64,000 nucleotides of DNA, taken from NCBI RefSeq assembly GCF_000406105.1, contig NZ_CM001974.1:2559442-2623441 (forward strand). Direction: 5' to 3'. Each line of letters opens with the position of its first letter. Within the stretch, counting starts at the first letter, position 1. Of the stretch, positions 17,932 through 25,983 are shown one piece after another. The DNA comes from Dickeya chrysanthemi NCPPB 402 (lineage in GTDB: Bacteria; Pseudomonadota; Gammaproteobacteria; Enterobacterales; Enterobacteriaceae). The translations under genes were made by a program, and so were the position numbers. The notes under the pieces were generated by a model. It searched no databases. It saw only the letters and a list, made by a program, of their open reading frames with translations, and had not been told where the DNA came from.

Positions 17932-18738
17932 ATGAAAAAAACAATTTTAATTACAGGTGCATCATCGGGTTTTGGCTTGATGCTTGCCAACAAGCTCCAT
18001 AAAGAGGGGTTCAATGTTATTGGTACCAGTCGCCAGCCTGAGAAATATGCGAGTAAAGTACCCTTTAAACTGATACGTCTCGATATTGACGATGACCATT
18101 CCATTGAAGCATTCACACAAGAGTTGTTTGCTCATACCAGACAACTGGATGTACTCGTCAATAATGCAGGTTATATGGTAACAGGCATTGCTGAAGAAAC
18201 ACCGATTGACGTTGGACGCAAGCAATTCGAAACGAATTTCTGGGGCACGATTAAAGTCACAAATGCTCTGCTTCCCCATTTTCGCAAGCAGAAGAGCGGC
18301 CAGATCATCACCGTCAGTTCGATTGTCGGTTTAATTGGGCCACCGAATCTGTCTTATTACACGGCCTCAAAACACGCGGTTGAAGGTTATTTTAAGTCCC
18401 TGCGTTTTGAGCTGGACCAGTTTAATATCAACGTCAGCATGGTAGAGCCTGTATGGTTCAAAACGAATCTTGGCGATAACGCATTCTCACCGACAGGCTA
18501 CACTATCGCGGACTATGACGCCTACCGCCGACAGGTACAAGCCGCCACGCAAAAAGGAATGGATGAGGCGGAAGCGCCAGATGCCGTTGTATCAACCATC
18601 GCGAAACTTATCCGAACCCCAAAACCGAAGTTCAGTAATCCCGTCGGCAAAATGACCGGAATGATTCTTTTCCTACAAAACTATATGCCGAAAATGTTTG
18701 AGGGCTCAATACTTAAAAGCGTCAAAACAGCGAAGTAA
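17932..18738 (+). CDS. Short-chain dehydrogenase/reductase
   Basis: 268-residue classical SDR. It has the NAD(P)-binding motif TGASSGFG at about 8-15, NNAG near 83-86, a catalytic serine in the TVSSIVG strand, and YTASK (Tyr and Lys) near 144-148. An arginine after the second strand (TSRQPE) suggests NADP preference. It is first gene of a cluster controlled by the divergent AraC-type regulator. Substrate unknown. Confidence 0.9.
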   Translation: MKKTILITGASSGFGLMLANKLHKEGFNVIGTSRQPEKYASKVPFKLIRLDIDDDHSIEAFTQELFAHTRQLDVLVNNAGYMVTGIAEETPIDVGRKQFETNFWGTIKVTNALLPHFRKQKSGQIITVSSIVGLIGPPNLSYYTASKHAVEGYFKSLRFELDQFNINVSMVEPVWFKTNLGDNAFSPTGYTIADYDAYRRQVQAATQKGMDEAEAPDAVVSTIAKLIRTPKPKFSNPVGKMTGMILFLQNYMPKMFEGSILKSVKTAK

Positions 18739-18808
18739 ATACCGGACATAAATGAACAAGGCCGGCGCTGTTTTAAGACAACATATTATTTTAATTAAGG
18801 AGATAAAA

Positions 18809-19264
18809 ATGACTGAGGTTAATTCAAATCATATTCCAGACCTGATTACAGGTCTGCCTCATGAGGCAGCTCAGGCAGGACTTAAAGAGTGGCATCGCAT
18901 TGTTGCGGCGCTGGATTGGGAGAGTCTCCCTGAATTGCTTACCGAAGATGTTATTTTCCGCAATCCAGCGGCGATTGAATCCTATCATGGCAAGGAAACA
19001 ATGATAGCCATTCTTGGGGCCGTTTTTAGTGTAATGAAAGATTTTACATACCTGCGGCACTTCGGCAGTCACACCGGATACGTCCTTGAGTTCAGTGCCC
19101 GAGTCGGCGATGACGTGATATTCGGTGTTGATCTGGTTGAATTTAATCAGGAAGGCAAAATCACCGATTTTATGGTCATGATGCGTCCTGCAAATGTGGT
19201 GCTGAATTTATCTGCCGAAGCAGGAAAGCGCCTTGCCGCTGCTCAGCATTCTGCCGAGTCATAA
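18809..19264 (+). CDS. NTF2-like (SnoaL-type) protein
   Basis: 151-residue protein with the NTF2-like cone fold signature (WHRIVAALDWESLPELLTEDVIFRNPA, then a later strand-rich half). The family includes ketosteroid isomerase-like enzymes and small ligand binders; no catalytic role can be assigned. Start at 18809 follows TTAAGGAGAT, which is better than the in-frame ATG at 18752. It lies 70 nt downstream of the first dehydrogenase. Confidence 0.82.
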   Translation: MTEVNSNHIPDLITGLPHEAAQAGLKEWHRIVAALDWESLPELLTEDVIFRNPAAIESYHGKETMIAILGAVFSVMKDFTYLRHFGSHTGYVLEFSARVGDDVIFGVDLVEFNQEGKITDFMVMMRPANVVLNLSAEAGKRLAAAQHSAES

Positions 19265-19312
19265 AGCCAACACACCTGCAATCTGCTGTGCGACGAATAT
19301 AAAGGAGATGAC

Positions 19313-19609
19313 ATGAAAAACTATTTATGCAAATGGATCCCTCCACGTGCTGATTTTCTCGCAACCATGTCCGCTGAAGAGCGGGAGTGGATGGGGCAGC
19401 ATGGCATTTTTTTAAATAAGCTGTTTGACCAGGGCATTATCGTCGCACATGGTCCTGTGATTGATGACGGCGATGGTTATGGCGTCTCGCTTTATCAAAT
19501 CGCAGACAACCAAGATATTGCCTCATTCACCTCACAAGACCCGATCGTAAAAAATGGTGTGGGCCATTATGAGCACTACGTCATGCTTCATCTGGTCTCA
19601 CGTCATTAA
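19313..19609 (+). CDS. YCII-related protein
   Basis: 98-residue protein of the YCII/YciI superfamily. It has the family layout: an early strand, a helix containing EEREWMGQHGIFLNKLFDQG, then GPVIDDGDGYGVSLYQI and a C-terminal DPIVKNGVGHYEHYVM segment. Related proteins are proposed dehydrochlorinases or small-molecule binders. Ribosome-binding site AAAGGAGATG. Third gene of the SDR cluster. Confidence 0.82.
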   Translation: MKNYLCKWIPPRADFLATMSAEEREWMGQHGIFLNKLFDQGIIVAHGPVIDDGDGYGVSLYQIADNQDIASFTSQDPIVKNGVGHYEHYVMLHLVSRH

Positions 19610-19635
19610 TTTCTCAACGTTATAAATGGGTTACT

Positions 19636-20343
19636 ATGAATATTAAAGGTTCTGTCGCACTGGTTACAGGTGCAAATAGAGGACTGGGCGCAGCTTTTGC
19701 GCGCGCATTACTCGCTGCCGGAGCAAGCAAAGTCTATGCTGCAGCACGCAACCCATTGACCGTTATGGAACCCGGTGTCGTACCAGTACGTCTGGATGTG
19801 ACCAATCCTGATGAAATTGACGCCCTGACCCGGGAATTGGGCGACGTAAATATATTGGTCAACAATGCGGGGATCGGTGGCTCTGGATCTATTCTTGCTC
19901 CCTCATCCATCGATTTACTGCGCAGCCAATTCGAAACCAATGCAGTTGGCCCACTGCGTATGACGCAGGCATTTGCACCGATTCTGGCGGCTCACAATGG
20001 TAGCGCCATCATCAATGTGATCTCAGCACTAAGCTGGGCTACACTGCCCGGCATTACAGGGAGTTACAGTGCTTCGAAAGCCGCAGCCTGGGCCTTGAGC
20101 AATGCGGTGCGGCAGGAATTGAAAGCTCAGGGAACAGAAGTGTTATCGCTGCATGTCGCTTTCATGGACACCGATATGGCACGTGGCGTACCAGGAGACA
20201 AAGCATCACCTGATGACATTGCACGCATGACGATCGCGGCATTAGAAAACGGGCAATCCGAACTCTTAGCGGATGAGGTGACGAAAAGCGTGCATGCTGG
20301 GCTCACAACGAAACCACCGATGTATCTTGGCGTGCCTGAATAA
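19636..20343 (+). CDS. Short-chain dehydrogenase/reductase
   Basis: 235-residue classical SDR with TGANRGLG at about 11-18, NNAGIGG near 77, and catalytic SYSASK near 138-143. It differs clearly from the SDR at 17932, so it is not a tandem duplicate. Last gene of the cluster, 26 nt after the YCII-like gene. Two dehydrogenases with an NTF2-like and a YCII-like protein suggest modification of a small organic molecule, but the pathway is not recognisable. Confidence 0.9.
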   Translation: MNIKGSVALVTGANRGLGAAFARALLAAGASKVYAAARNPLTVMEPGVVPVRLDVTNPDEIDALTRELGDVNILVNNAGIGGSGSILAPSSIDLLRSQFETNAVGPLRMTQAFAPILAAHNGSAIINVISALSWATLPGITGSYSASKAAAWALSNAVRQELKAQGTEVLSLHVAFMDTDMARGVPGDKASPDDIARMTIAALENGQSELLADEVTKSVHAGLTTKPPMYLGVPE

Positions 20344-20766
20344 CAATGTATCAATCGCGCCGGTAATTTTATATTTTGCATACCTCGTATTGTAAGAAAA
20401 CCGACGCATCTGTAACGTGAAATATGACGGGTATATGCGTGCTCAAATGACCGGTTCTGGTTAATTGATGTGAGTCCTCTACCGCTAACACCACCATCAG
20501 CAATAACGACACGCCAAATAATAGAGAATTAAATACAAGTCAGTAAAATATCCCTGATAAAAATAGCCCGCATTGTCATTACCAGTCCATCAAAAAAGCC
20601 CCCAGCCATCAGGCCAGGGGCTTTTAATATTATTCAAATCACCATCAGAACGCGGCGGCGAAAATCTCGACGATTTCCGCGTGAGTGGCTTTTCGGGGTG
20701 CTCAGACCGCTGGCATCTTTCAGCCCATTTTTCGCCACAAAAAAGCTATTTTTTCTGAGATACCCT
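20344..20766. other. Intergenic region with decayed copy of yiaY 3' end
   Basis: No intact gene. The first half is featureless apart from a short ERIC-end-like stretch near 20420-20437. The second half contains the partial duplication described separately. Confidence 0.7.
20592..20723 (-). pseudogene. Partial duplicate of the yiaY 3' end and terminator
   Basis: 132 nt aligns to 21448-21581, the last codons plus terminator of the alcohol dehydrogenase gene. The terminator hairpin is identical. The coding part has scattered substitutions and lost two A residues in the run after the NP codons, shifting the frame. It is a non-functional remnant, and the phd-doc pair lies between the two copies. 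Confidence 0.85.
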
Positions 20767-21144
20767 TTATTTTTCCACCCGTTGTCTTAATTGTTCGGCG
20801 AGTTCCGATACCAGGCATTCTCCGGTTGCCGCCTTAATGGTGAGTTCTTCCAGCGAATTGTCGTTATCAACAATCAATATGCCATTGCGACGCAAAAATG
20901 TCATGGTAACCAAAAAAGCAGTGCGTTTATTGCCATCATTAAAAATATGACCACGAGCAATAGTTACCCAATACGTCGCCGCCAGCTCAAACAGTTCGGT
21001 CACACCTTCATAATAAAGACGGTTTTGTACTCGATAAATCAACGCCTCAGCCCGACCAGGATCAGCCATACCCACCACACCAGGCAACACCTGCAAAATA
21101 CGATCATGAAAGTCAATGACGTCCTGCGCACTCACCCATTTCAT
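20767..21144 (-). CDS. doc: Doc-family toxin (Fic fold)
   Basis: 125-residue death-on-curing toxin. The Fic/Doc active-site motif is visible as HIFNDGNKRTAF at about 66-77. Doc proteins phosphorylate elongation factor Tu and halt translation; that is family knowledge. The start codon overlaps the antitoxin stop (ATGA), giving the usual antitoxin-first operon. The module is inserted between two copies of the yiaY 3' end. Complete and probably functional. Confidence 0.93.
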   Translation of the reverse strand: MKWVSAQDVIDFHDRILQVLPGVVGMADPGRAEALIYRVQNRLYYEGVTELFELAATYWVTIARGHIFNDGNKRTAFLVTMTFLRRNGILIVDNDNSLEELTIKAATGECLVSELAEQLRQRVEK

Positions 21145-21362
21145 CTGTCAGCGAGCGCTTTGATGGTGTGGCCGTGGCGCTGCATGATGAAATCAAATTC
21201 AGCGTCTAATCTGGCTTTCTGATAAGCCTCAAACTCTGCTTTGGGGATGAGTACAGCCGAAGTTCCATCCCGGCGCTTAATCTCTACCGGCTCACCGCCG
21301 GCCGCCGTATCAATGACCGTCGCAATGTTTTGCCGGGCTTCAGTGATGGTATACGTTTTCAT
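21141..21362 (-). CDS. phd: Phd/YefM-family antitoxin
   Basis: 73-residue antitoxin. The N-terminal DNA-binding domain (MKTYTITEARQNIATVIDTA) is typical of Phd/YefM, with a C-terminal tail (DAEFDFIMQRHGHTIKAL) that would wrap the toxin. Start at 21362 is supported by GAGGGGGAG; a longer start at 21389 would overlap the operator. It binds its own promoter in the family, and an inverted repeat sits just upstream. Confidence 0.9.
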   Translation of the reverse strand: MKTYTITEARQNIATVIDTAAGGEPVEIKRRDGTSAVLIPKAEFEAYQKARLDAEFDFIMQRHGHTIKALADR

Positions 21363-21376
21363 AGCTCCCCCTCGAA

Positions 21377-21397
21377 ATGTACATTTCAATTGTACAT
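21377..21397. promoter_or_regulatory. Probable Phd operator
   Basis: ATGTACA and TGTACAT form a perfect 7-bp inverted repeat with 7-nt spacing, 15 nt upstream of the antitoxin start codon, where Phd-type autorepression sites lie. Confidence 0.6.
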
Positions 21398-21449
21398 CTG
21401 ATTAGTAAAATAGACCACCCGCTATGCCGCGTTAATGCGACGTTATAAA

Positions 21450-21481
21450 AAAAGCCCCCAGCCATCAGGCCAGGGGCTTTT
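21450..21481 (-). terminator. yiaY terminator
   Basis: Stem AAAAGCCCC / GGGGCTTTT around CAGCCATCAGGCCA, followed on the minus strand by a T-run. It lies just after the yiaY stop and is duplicated at 20594-20625. Confidence 0.8.
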
Positions 21482-21500
21482 AATATTATTCAAGTCACCA

Positions 21501-22649
21501 TCAGAACGCGGCGGCAAAAATTCCGACGATTTCCGCGTGAGTGGCTTTTTTCGGGTTAGTCAAACCGCAGGCATCCTTCAGCGCGTTATCGGCCAGAATA
21601 TCGAAGTCTTCTTCTTTCACGCCCAGGTCTTTCAGGCCTGTCGGAATCCCGACATCGCTCGCCAGTTGGCTGATGGCAACAATCGCCGCTTCGGCCCCCT
21701 GTTTATCATCCATCCCGCTGACATCAACACCGAGTGCCAGCGCCACGTCTTTCAAGCGGGCGGCGGCCACACTGGCGTTATAACGCTCTACATGCGGCAG
21801 CAGCACGGCGTTGCATACCCCGTGCGGCAGATTGTAGAAACCGCCCAACTGATGCGCCATCGCATGGACATAACCCAGCGAGGCGTTATTAAACGCCATG
21901 CCTGCCATGAACTGGGCATACGCCATCTGTTCACGCGCCACCATGTTTTTACCGTCTTTCACCGCATCGCGCAGATGGTCGCGAATCAATTCAATCGCTT
22001 TAATCGCCACGGCATCGGTAATCGGGTTAGCTGCCGTCGAGACATACGCTTCAATCGCGTGGGTCAGCGCATCCATACCGGTGGCGGCCGTCAGCGACGC
22101 CGGCATACCGACCATCAGCACCGGATCATTGACGGACATCACCGGCGTCACGTTCTTATCAACGATCGCCATCTTCACGTGACGCACTTCATCGGTAATG
22201 ATGCAGAAACGGGTCATTTCAGACGCGGTGCCTGCCGTGGTGTTGATACCGATCAGCGGCAGTTGCGGCTTGGCGGACACATCCACACCTTCATAGTCGG
22301 CGATTTCGCCGCCATTGGCCGCCAGCAGGGCAATCCCCTTGGCGCAGTCATGGGAGGAGCCGCCACCCAGCGAGACGACGCAATCGCTGTTGTTCGCTTT
22401 GAGAATTTTCAGACCGGCATCCACGTTGGCAACGGTCGGGTTAGGCTGCACGCCATCATAAATGGCGCTATCGACCTGATATTTTTTCAGCAATTGCTGC
22501 ACGGAAGCCGCAACACCGATTTTATTCAGCACGCCATCCGTGACGATTAAGGCGTGTTTGAAACCCTGCAACTGAATCTGCCTTGCCGCTTCCTCTAATG
22601 CACCTTCGCCCATCAGATTTAAGGCGGGAATGTAAAATGCGCTGCTCAT
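21501..22649 (-). CDS. yiaY: Iron-containing alcohol dehydrogenase YiaY
   Basis: 382-residue group-III (iron-dependent) alcohol dehydrogenase, closely similar to E. coli YiaY throughout. It contains the NAD-binding [11 protein letters not shown], the metal ligands within [13 protein letters not shown] and [19 protein letters not shown] (Asp/His residues), and [16 protein letters not shown]. It oxidises short alcohols or reduces aldehydes; the physiological substrate is uncertain. Its 3' end is partly duplicated at 20592-20723. Confidence 0.93.
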   Translation of the reverse strand: MSSAFYIPALNLMGEGALEEAARQIQLQGFKHALIVTDGVLNKIGVAASVQQLLKKYQVDSAIYDGVQPNPTVANVDAGLKILKANNSDCVVSLGGGSSHDCAKGIALLAANGGEIADYEGVDVSAKPQLPLIGINTTAGTASEMTRFCIITDEVRHVKMAIVDKNVTPVMSVNDPVLMVGMPASLTAATGMDALTHAIEAYVSTAANPITDAVAIKAIELIRDHLRDAVKDGKNMVAREQMAYAQFMAGMAFNNASLGYVHAMAHQLGGFYNLPHGVCNAVLLPHVERYNASVAAARLKDVALALGVDVSGMDDKQGAEAAIVAISQLASDVGIPTGLKDLGVKEEDFDILADNALKDACGLTNPKKATHAEIVGIFAAAF

Positions 22650-23024
22650 AGATCACCATCCATTTATCACAGAGTTTTAACCTGTCGCCATCCTAGCACC
22701 GGCATTTTCCGGTAAAATTGACCAGGAACAAATTTTCACCACTCTTCTTCACTAAACGGCTAAATCGTTTTTTCATTTTGACACAACCACCTAACCAGTT
22801 GTTATTCATTAAAAAACCATTTTAATTTACACAATGGACGCGATAGTGTCGTCAGAGATGAAACCGGCTAAAACATCGCCATCGTCACATCACATTCACA
22901 CATGAAATGCGCGGCGGTATCGTGAAAAACATCGACATGAGGCAGGGCGCGCATCGGCGCAGGCTGGCAGAGGCAACGCCACCATCGTTAACCGGTGACG
23001 TTGCCTTTCGAACGAATAACAGGA
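22650..23024. other. Intergenic region yiaY / narI
   Basis: 375 nt without a gene. It contains the yiaY leader and a hairpin after narI (22971-23006, 13-bp arms with one non-Watson-Crick position). No FNR-type site was seen for yiaY. Confidence 0.6.
22971..23006 (-). terminator. Hairpin downstream of narI
   Basis: AGGCAACGCCACC and GGTGACGTTGCCT form a near-perfect stem ending 18 nt after the narI stop. No U-run follows on the minus strand, so its role as terminator is uncertain. Confidence 0.45.
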
Positions 23025-23708
23025 TTAACGGCGATTCCTGACCAGTTGGTAACGGCGGGTCAGATATTCAACCGGCGCACTCCAGATATGCACCAGACGG
23101 CAGAATGGGAACAGCACGAACAACGTCATCCCCAACACCAGATGCACGCGGAAAATAAAGGCCACGTCATCCAGATAAGCCGATGCGCCGCCGCGGAATG
23201 TCACCACCGCCTGCGCCCAGTTCACCAGCTTCATCATCTCGCTGCCGTCCATGTGCTGCGCGGAAAACGGGATGGTCAACAGCCCCAGCGCCGCTTGAAT
23301 CACCAGTAATGACAGGATCAGAATATCGCCGGCGGTGGATGTTGCGCGCACCCGCGGGTTGGTCAGCCGCCGTTTCAGCAACAACATACCGCCGACCAGC
23401 GTCAGCACGCCGCAAGCACCGCCGCCTAACATCGCCATTTTCTGTTTTACATCCAACGGCAGGAACGATTCGTACATCCAGTGCGGCGTCATCATGCCCA
23501 CAAAGTGGCCGCCCAGTACACCCAGGATGCCGATGTGGAACAGGTTTGACGCCAGCCGCATGCCTTTTTTGTCCAGCATCTGGCTGGAACCGGCACGCCA
23601 GCTGTACTGACCGTAGTCATAACGCAGCCAACTGCCTGCCAGAAAAACCGCACCGGCGATGTAAGGGTAGATATCGAATAAAAACAGATTGAGGTAATGC
23701 ATCAGCAA
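23025..23708 (-). CDS. narI: Respiratory nitrate reductase gamma subunit
   Basis: 227-residue di-heme cytochrome b of the nitrate reductase A complex. It anchors NarGH in the membrane and passes electrons from quinol. Five hydrophobic helices are evident. Heme-ligand histidines are present in helices near the N-terminal third ([14 protein letters not shown]) and near the C-terminus ([27 protein letters not shown]). Last gene of narGHJI; its start overlaps the narJ stop. Confidence 0.95.
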   Translation of the reverse strand: MLMHYLNLFLFDIYPYIAGAVFLAGSWLRYDYGQYSWRAGSSQMLDKKGMRLASNLFHIGILGVLGGHFVGMMTPHWMYESFLPLDVKQKMAMLGGGACGVLTLVGGMLLLKRRLTNPRVRATSTAGDILILSLLVIQAALGLLTIPFSAQHMDGSEMMKLVNWAQAVVTFRGGASAYLDDVAFIFRVHLVLGMTLFVLFPFCRLVHIWSAPVEYLTRRYQLVRNRR

Positions 23709-24421
23709 TCTCCTTTGACCGGTGAAGCGTCAAGGTTCAGGTAGTGCGGCGCCACCGCGTCGGCGAACCGACGCTGATGACGGGTCTGTTGCGCCGGGGC
23801 GCAGCCCGCGTCGGCCAGAAAGCGGACCTGCTCCTCTTCCCATACCGCATCCAGCGCTTGCGGCGTATCGTCGCGTGTTTCTTGCGCCACCTTCGCCGCC
23901 ACCGCGTCGCTTGACGGCTCGCACGCCGCCAGCGTCAGCAACAGCTCCAGCAACAGGGCATAGTCGCTGCCGCGCTGACGTAAACGTTCCGCCAGCAGCG
24001 TCAGGATCGGCGCAATATCACGCAGCCCATCACGCGCCGCCTGCGGCTCGCGCAACGTCAAATACTCCAGATACAGCGGCAGGAAATCCGGCAGTTCGCG
24101 GCAATCCAGCTCCAGCCCGACCTCACGGTATTGCGCCAGCAAATCCACCATCGCCTGACCACGCTCACGCGATTCGCCATGGACGTGTTCAAACAGCAGC
24201 AATGACAGCGCACGACCGCGATCAAACAGCTCGCTGTAGCGCGCCTGCCGGTCCAGCAGGTCGCCCTGATAAAAGTCGCCGATGAATTGCAGCAACTGCG
24301 CGCTTTGGCGCAACGGCAACTCGTCGGCCTGCTCCAGCGCGTCCAGTATGTCCTGGCGCTGTTGCCACAGTTCCGCATCCGGGTACTCCAGCAGCCGGGC
24401 GATAACGCGAAGACTGATCAT
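23702..24421 (-). CDS. narJ: Nitrate reductase assembly chaperone
   Basis: 239-residue NarJ/TorD-type chaperone, mostly helical and acidic. It holds apo-NarGH until the molybdenum cofactor is inserted and is not part of the final enzyme. The N-terminal [16 protein letters not shown] is typical. It overlaps narH by 4 nt and narI by 7 nt, consistent with translational coupling. Confidence 0.93.
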   Translation of the reverse strand: MISLRVIARLLEYPDAELWQQRQDILDALEQADELPLRQSAQLLQFIGDFYQGDLLDRQARYSELFDRGRALSLLLFEHVHGESRERGQAMVDLLAQYREVGLELDCRELPDFLPLYLEYLTLREPQAARDGLRDIAPILTLLAERLRQRGSDYALLLELLLTLAACEPSSDAVAAKVAQETRDDTPQALDAVWEEEQVRFLADAGCAPAQQTRHQRRFADAVAPHYLNLDASPVKGDC

Positions 24422-25983
24422 GACTTGTTCTCCCGCATACGCCGTTCACTCATGTTCTGAGTTTTGCTGGTGACATCGATGGCGTCGATACGGCGGCTGT
24501 TGAACAGGTTGAACGATGAATCGCTGCCGTGGCAGCCGTCGCCGAAGCTGAAGCCGCAGCCATGCGCTTCCGGGAAAGCTTCACGCGCCAGTTCACGATG
24601 GCTGGACGGCACCACAAAGCGATCTTCATAGTTGGCGATCGCCAGATAGCGGTACATTTCTTCAGCCTGCGATGACGTCAGCCCCACCTGCTCCAGCGCG
24701 CTGGTATCGGTGACCTGTTCGACGGTTTGCGCACGCTTGAAATGACGCATCGCCAGCATACGACGCAGCGCGCGCAGCACCGGACGGGTATCGCCCGCGG
24801 TCAGTAGGTTGGCCAGATACTGCACTGGGATACGCAGGCTTTCGACGTCCGGCAGAACGCCGCTGTGCGCCAGGCTACCCGCATCGGCTGCCGCCTGAAT
24901 CGGCGACAACGGCGGCACGTACCATACCATCGGCAGCGTGCGGTATTCCGGGTGCAGCGGCAGCGCCAGTTGCCATTCCACCGCCAGCTTGTACACCGGC
25001 GACTGCTGCGCCGCGTCAATCACACTGAGCGGAATGCCGTCGCGCTGGGCCTGTGCAATCACCTCGGGGTCGTTCGGATCGAGGAAAATGTCCAACTGAC
25101 GGCCGTACAGGTCGGTTTCATTCGCCGTGGAAGCCGCCTGCTCAATGCGGTCGGCATCGTACAGCAGCACCCCCAGATAGCGGATACGGCCCACGCAGGT
25201 TTCCGAGCACAGCGTCGGCATACCGGATTCGATGCGCGGATAGCAGAAAATACATTTTTCCGATTTGCCGCTCTTCCAGTTGAAGTAGATTTTTTTGTAC
25301 GGGCAGCCGGTCAGGCACATGCGCCAGCCGCGGCATTTATCCTGATCGATCAGCACAATGCCGTCTTCCGCCCGTTTGTAAATCGCCCCGCTCGGACAGG
25401 TGGCGACGCACGCCGGGTTGAGGCAGTGTTCGCACAGTCGCGGCAGGTACATCATGAAGGTGTTTTCGAACTGCCCGTACATGGCTTTCTGCATGTCGTC
25501 GAAGTTCTTGTCCTGCGAGCGTTTGCTGAACTCGCCGCCCAGATCGTCTTCCCAGTTCGGGCCGTTTTCGATCTTCTCCATACGCTGACCCGTCACCAGC
25601 GAACGCGGGCGCGCTACCGGCTGGTGCCGGCTTTCGCCGGCGCGTTGCAGGTGTGCGTAGTCGTAGTCGAACGGCTCGTAATAATCGTCCAGCGCCGGAA
25701 CGTCCGGGTTGGCGAAAATTTTCGACAGCACCCCGACACGGTTGCCCATGCGCGGTTCCAGCCGACCGTTGATCTTACGAATCCAGCCGCCTTTCCATTT
25801 TTCCTGATCTTCCCAGGCATGCGGATAACCGGTGCCGGGTTTGGTTTCCACGTTGTTGAACCAGGCGTATTCCACCCCTTCGCGGCTGGTCCAGACATTT
25901 TTACAGGTCACCGAACAGGTGTGGCAGCCAATGCATTTATCCAGATTCAGCACCATGCCGACTTGTGAACGAATTTTCATCAA
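24418..25983 (-). CDS. narH: Respiratory nitrate reductase beta subunit
   Basis: 521-residue iron-sulfur electron-transfer subunit. Four cysteine clusters are visible: CIGCHTCSVTCKNVW near residue 19, CEHCLNPACVATCP near 184, CRGWRMCLTGCPYKK near 217 (Trp replacing a Cys, the [3Fe-4S] site) and CIFCYPRIESGMPTLCSETC near 244. It bridges NarI and NarG on the cytoplasmic face. The start overlaps the narG stop by 4 nt. Confidence 0.96.
   Translation of the reverse strand: MMKIRSQVGMVLNLDKCIGCHTCSVTCKNVWTSREGVEYAWFNNVETKPGTGYPHAWEDQEKWKGGWIRKINGRLEPRMGNRVGVLSKIFANPDVPALDDYYEPFDYDYAHLQRAGESRHQPVARPRSLVTGQRMEKIENGPNWEDDLGGEFSKRSQDKNFDDMQKAMYGQFENTFMMYLPRLCEHCLNPACVATCPSGAIYKRAEDGIVLIDQDKCRGWRMCLTGCPYKKIYFNWKSGKSEKCIFCYPRIESGMPTLCSETCVGRIRYLGVLLYDADRIEQAASTANETDLYGRQLDIFLDPNDPEVIAQAQRDGIPLSVIDAAQQSPVYKLAVEWQLALPLHPEYRTLPMVWYVPPLSPIQAAADAGSLAHSGVLPDVESLRIPVQYLANLLTAGDTRPVLRALRRMLAMRHFKRAQTVEQVTDTSALEQVGLTSSQAEEMYRYLAIANYEDRFVVPSSHRELAREAFPEAHGCGFSFGDGCHGSDSSFNLFNSRRIDAIDVTSKTQNMSERRMRENKS

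Noticed and set aside
20418..20437. Possible sixth ERIC element
   Set aside because: Only about 18 nt resemble an ERIC end (AAATATGACGGGTATA); the core and the opposite end are missing.
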